Shown here: piece by piece, positions 51,497-53,763 of the stretch | Position numbering within the stretch: position 1 is the stretch's first letter | Layout of the letters: each line of letters opens with the position of its first letter | Assembly (NCBI GenBank): GCA_937934115.1 | Contig: CALHAH010000039.1 | Location: forward strand, 1-53,763 | From: an uncultured Thermoanaerobaculum sp. | Lineage (GTDB): Bacteria; Acidobacteriota; Thermoanaerobaculia; Thermoanaerobaculales; Thermoanaerobaculaceae | Direction: 5' to 3' | Length of the DNA: 53,763 nt | The notes under the pieces: generated by a model | The model's database searches: none | Told to the model about the DNA's origin: nothing | The model's input: the letters and a program-made list of their open reading frames with translations, nothing else | Translations under genes and position numbers: made by a program

Positions 51497-53170
51497 TTAA
51501 GGATTCCCCTCCCCTTTCAGGTCAAGCACCGCCGCACCCCAAGCACCCGTCTGCAGCTCTTCCACCAAGATCAGCAACCTGTGGGCGTCCGCAGGGATGG
51601 AAACACCTACGCGCACGTTGGTTTCATTCGGGGGCATCATCTGCGGTGCACTTGCGATCAGTTTCTTTTGTGCGCTCCCCGAAGCCTGGCTCAGCAGAGC
51701 TACGGTAATACGCCATCGAGGCTCGAAAGCGTTGGCGATTTTGGCCGCCATCCCCGCCGCATCTACCTTTAGGTGAATAACGACCTCCGAGGATTCGGCG
51801 TCTCTGGTTTTGAACCGTTCTACATCCGCCTGCACCCTCACCTCACCCAAAGACCTTAGGCCAACATCGAACAGCTGCAGTAACTCCGGTCTTGGCTCAG
51901 GCTCAGAGCAAAACCGCACAGCTTTTGGTGCGTGCATGGGATGTCCAAGTTGCCTGTGGTAAACCTTTACAGGGCGATTGCCACATCGGATAGAGCCCTG
52001 AACCTGAAACGTAATGGCTAAGGTACTTTGCAGTCGCAAGAACGCATTCTTAAGTGAGTCTTTTGGATTAATGACGGTACCGCCGGTCATTTCTGCCATG
52101 AACCGCGGCACCCGATAGGAGTCCGGTGACAAGACGTACTCCGAGACACCCTCAGAAGGCTGCCATTCCCGGCGTGAGTCCATGAAATCTTGAAACCTTG
52201 CTGACCCGGAAAAGGCTGCACCCCAACTTGGGTACATGGAGGAGCCAAAGCCAGGGTAAAGGCTAATAGCAACCTTCCCGTCAACTGCAAGTTCCTCCGC
52301 CCAGGACTTGATTTCGAACCACTCCATGGCCTTTCTACTGTCGTCAATCGCGGTGCCTGAACTGGATTCCGTGCTGCCTTTCTTGCCCCCTTTTGTAAAA
52401 GACTTCCGCTCCCGGTCAAACTCCCGCCAAAAATCCCATGCATCCCCATCGGCTCCGTCCCAAATGAGAATCACCAAACCTGCCCCGGCGCCTGCGACTT
52501 GCAACGCGCTCGTGACGTCACGATACACCGCCTGACTGATTGCCCTCTCCTCCAAAAACCCCGCCAGAGAAGCCACACGCGGAGAACTCCCGCGAAGGTC
52601 CCGACCCCATTTACGGAGCTGCAGAATCTCGTTGACGGTTTTTTCGCGCGCAAGGCTGCTGAGGCAGGTCTTAACCTCGTCCGTTTTTTTTACCCGCGAG
52701 CATAAAAGGCGCGTACCCCGTTCCACCACCCCCACCGAGACAGGCCCGGCCGCCAGCAGTTGTTCTGCTTCTGCAAGCAACTTCGCTACCGACCGACCCA
52801 AGTTTCGCGCGTCACACATGCGAGACAGAAGAAGGACTGTGGTACCGAGATCACCCGCATCGCCGATGCGCTCGTTCCACGCCGTAACCGACGTTGTAGA
52901 CCCCGACGCCTGTGCTGACTCATCCCCTGAACGTCCCGCAATCAGCTTGCGCACTGCCAACACCCTTCCCGGTTTGTTATCCACCTCCACTACCCACGAG
53001 GCCGGGTCGAAGAGGTCCGGCACCTGTAACCATGTCTGCTCCACACGTAGGACCAAGCTTTTTGCCAGGATTTCCACATGCTCCTGCCATGTGGGCACCT
53101 GTGGATGCACACAGACAGCAGAAGTGGCAACCAAAAGTCCCACCCCCCAGACCCGTTTCATGGTTACCAT
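51497..53170 (-). CDS. Secreted VWFA-related domain protein
   Basis: 557 residues from ATG 53170, or ATG 53161 (MKRVWGVGLLVATSAVCV), both giving a signal peptide. A von Willebrand A-like domain lies at about 180-360. It shows VILIWDGADGDAWDF, SSGTAIDDSRKAMEWF and the following MTGGTVINPKDSLKNAF helix, resembling the VWFA-related domain family common in Acidobacteriota. The metal-binding DxSxS motif is not intact (DGADG). A second half (about 400-557) is beta-rich. It overlaps the upstream Cys-rich gene by 7 bp, so the two products may act together outside the cell. Confidence 0.72.
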   Translation of the reverse strand: MVTMKRVWGVGLLVATSAVCVHPQVPTWQEHVEILAKSLVLRVEQTWLQVPDLFDPASWVVEVDNKPGRVLAVRKLIAGRSGDESAQASGSTTSVTAWNERIGDAGDLGTTVLLLSRMCDARNLGRSVAKLLAEAEQLLAAGPVSVGVVERGTRLLCSRVKKTDEVKTCLSSLAREKTVNEILQLRKWGRDLRGSSPRVASLAGFLEERAISQAVYRDVTSALQVAGAGAGLVILIWDGADGDAWDFWREFDRERKSFTKGGKKGSTESSSGTAIDDSRKAMEWFEIKSWAEELAVDGKVAISLYPGFGSSMYPSWGAAFSGSARFQDFMDSRREWQPSEGVSEYVLSPDSYRVPRFMAEMTGGTVINPKDSLKNAFLRLQSTLAITFQVQGSIRCGNRPVKVYHRQLGHPMHAPKAVRFCSEPEPRPELLQLFDVGLRSLGEVRVQADVERFKTRDAESSEVVIHLKVDAAGMAAKIANAFEPRWRITVALLSQASGSAQKKLIASAPQMMPPNETNVRVGVSIPADAHRLLILVEELQTGAWGAAVLDLKGEGNP

Positions 53171-53763
53171 GGGCAGTTAGGCGGGCAAACAACGCATTCG
53201 CCCCACGCGCCAAAGTTCCATAACCTACACGGGCACGGAACGGGTTTCCAGTCGCGGCACTCGGACAGCTCTATCTTCCCGTCTCCGTTCCAGTCCCAGC
53301 AGTAATCACGTACAAAGCACTGCTGGCTGCCATCCGAAGTCGTGCACTGACGAGTTTCTTCCGTCCTGGCAAACCCATCCTGAATACCTTCGCGGCTGGT
53401 GGCGCCGTTGCAAAGACGGATGAACGAACCAACCCACTCGGTAAAATAGGGATCGGCATAAAAATCCACAATGTACTCCGAACTGGGAAGGTTGGGCTGG
53501 GCAGCCGCCAGGCCCTGGACCACCCGCTGACCTTGGGTGCACTCGCCCCCCTCATCGCTCACGAACCGCCCCTGGTACTCCCCTGGCCTCTGCCAAACTA
53601 CCAACGCACCGGAAAGCACTTCGCCCTGCAGCGCCATCTTCACCGGCACCTGCATCACCTCCCCCTGGGAAAGCGTGCGCCAATGACCCAAAAAAGCACT
53701 GGAACTGTCCGCCAAAAACCACACCTTGTCCTCTTTGCCACCCAACCTCACCACACCCGCACC
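53164..53763 (-). CDS. Cys-rich secreted protein with EF-hand, 5' end outside window
   Basis: The frame runs off the window, so the true start and signal peptide are unseen; GTG 53754 is only the first start codon inside. The visible part has a beta-rich N-terminal region (VPVKMALQGEVLSGALVVWQ), which may be an inhibitor- or Ig-like fold. Then comes DWNGDGKIELSE, a full EF-hand calcium loop, and a Cys-dense end (CRDW, PCPC, ECVVCPPNCPW). The last codons overlap the VWA-like gene. Two Cys lie in CxC and CxxC-like pairs that might bind metal rather than form disulfides. Function unknown. Confidence 0.65.
   Translation of the reverse strand, partial: GAGVVRLGGKEDKVWFLADSSSAFLGHWRTLSQGEVMQVPVKMALQGEVLSGALVVWQRPGEYQGRFVSDEGGECTQGQRVVQGLAAAQPNLPSSEYIVDFYADPYFTEWVGSFIRLCNGATSREGIQDGFARTEETRQCTTSDGSQQCFVRDYCWDWNGDGKIELSECRDWKPVPCPCRLWNFGAWGECVVCPPNCPW

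Noticed and set aside
1-53763. CRISPR array
   Set aside because: No regularly spaced identical repeats with unique spacers; the repeats seen are a pair of 84-bp copies, two ~28-bp copies near 222-283, and palindromes near 16.5 kb.

Overview
The window reads as GC-rich chromosome from a member of the Acidobacteriota, probably a Thermoanaerobaculum-like heterotroph (an inference from gene content, not from a marker tree). The pointers are an Oar-type TonB receptor with an N-terminal carboxypeptidase-like domain, a VWFA-related secreted protein of the kind common in that phylum, and many secreted peptidases of an organism living on protein: a DPP7-like S46 peptidase, M28, M23 and M20 peptidases, and a secreted S51 cyanophycinase-like enzyme. 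Signal peptides are abundant. Two lipoprotein candidates use Val-Ser-Cys or Gly-Ser-Cys lipoboxes.

Layout. 1-0.4 kb: decayed transposase end. 0.4-8.0 kb: rpsO, pnp, S46 peptidase, then convergent TPR lipoprotein. 8.4-9.9 kb: wreck of a CHASE2/sigma-54 regulator and its FecR partner. 10.1-15.6 kb: FmdB zinc ribbon, glycosylasparaginase, lipoprotein amidohydrolase, lipoprotein-like PCMT, and an FHA-GAF-PP2C gene cut by a stop. 15.6-17.4 kb: two secreted unknowns around a palindrome-rich stretch. 17.6-26.8 kb: core block (M28 peptidase, aroC, ispH, sfsA, rpmE, prfA, membrane protein, prmC, pabC, pabB). 27.0-28.5 kb: first small Cys-rich secreted peptide plus secreted partner cassette. 28.6-33.0 kb: MacAB-like efflux operon with three of its four genes broken. 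33.1-35.7 kb: pentaheme cytochrome and a heme-bearing outer-membrane barrel. 35.8-38.0 kb: second peptide/partner cassette, bracketed by perfect 84-bp repeats. 38.0-42.4 kb: M23 peptidase, DMT transporter, tRNA-Thr(CGT), pseudouridine synthase, YfcC transporter. 42.7-48.5 kb: GntR regulator, TonB receptor, S51 and M20 peptidases, together resembling a peptide acquisition locus. 48.5 kb-end: putative molybdenum carrier, DUF4874/DUF4832 protein, and overlapping Cys-rich/EF-hand and VWA-like secreted genes running off the window.

Two themes stand out. First, extracellular peptide and isoaspartyl/beta-aspartyl metabolism: PCMT, glycosylasparaginase, S51 and M20 enzymes and a YfcC transporter occur within about 38 kb. 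Second, selective decay: signalling and efflux genes carry nonsense codons or frameshifts, while long core genes are intact. All four clear in-frame stops can be explained by single C-to-T changes of Gln or Arg codons.

The best candidate for an undescribed system is the repeated two-gene cassette. It pairs a 28-residue signal peptide and short Cys-rich mature peptide starting with Ile and carrying an FCH(R)W core with a 370-415 aa secreted partner. It resembles in layout the NVEALA-peptide/6-bladed-propeller pairs of Bacteroidetes.
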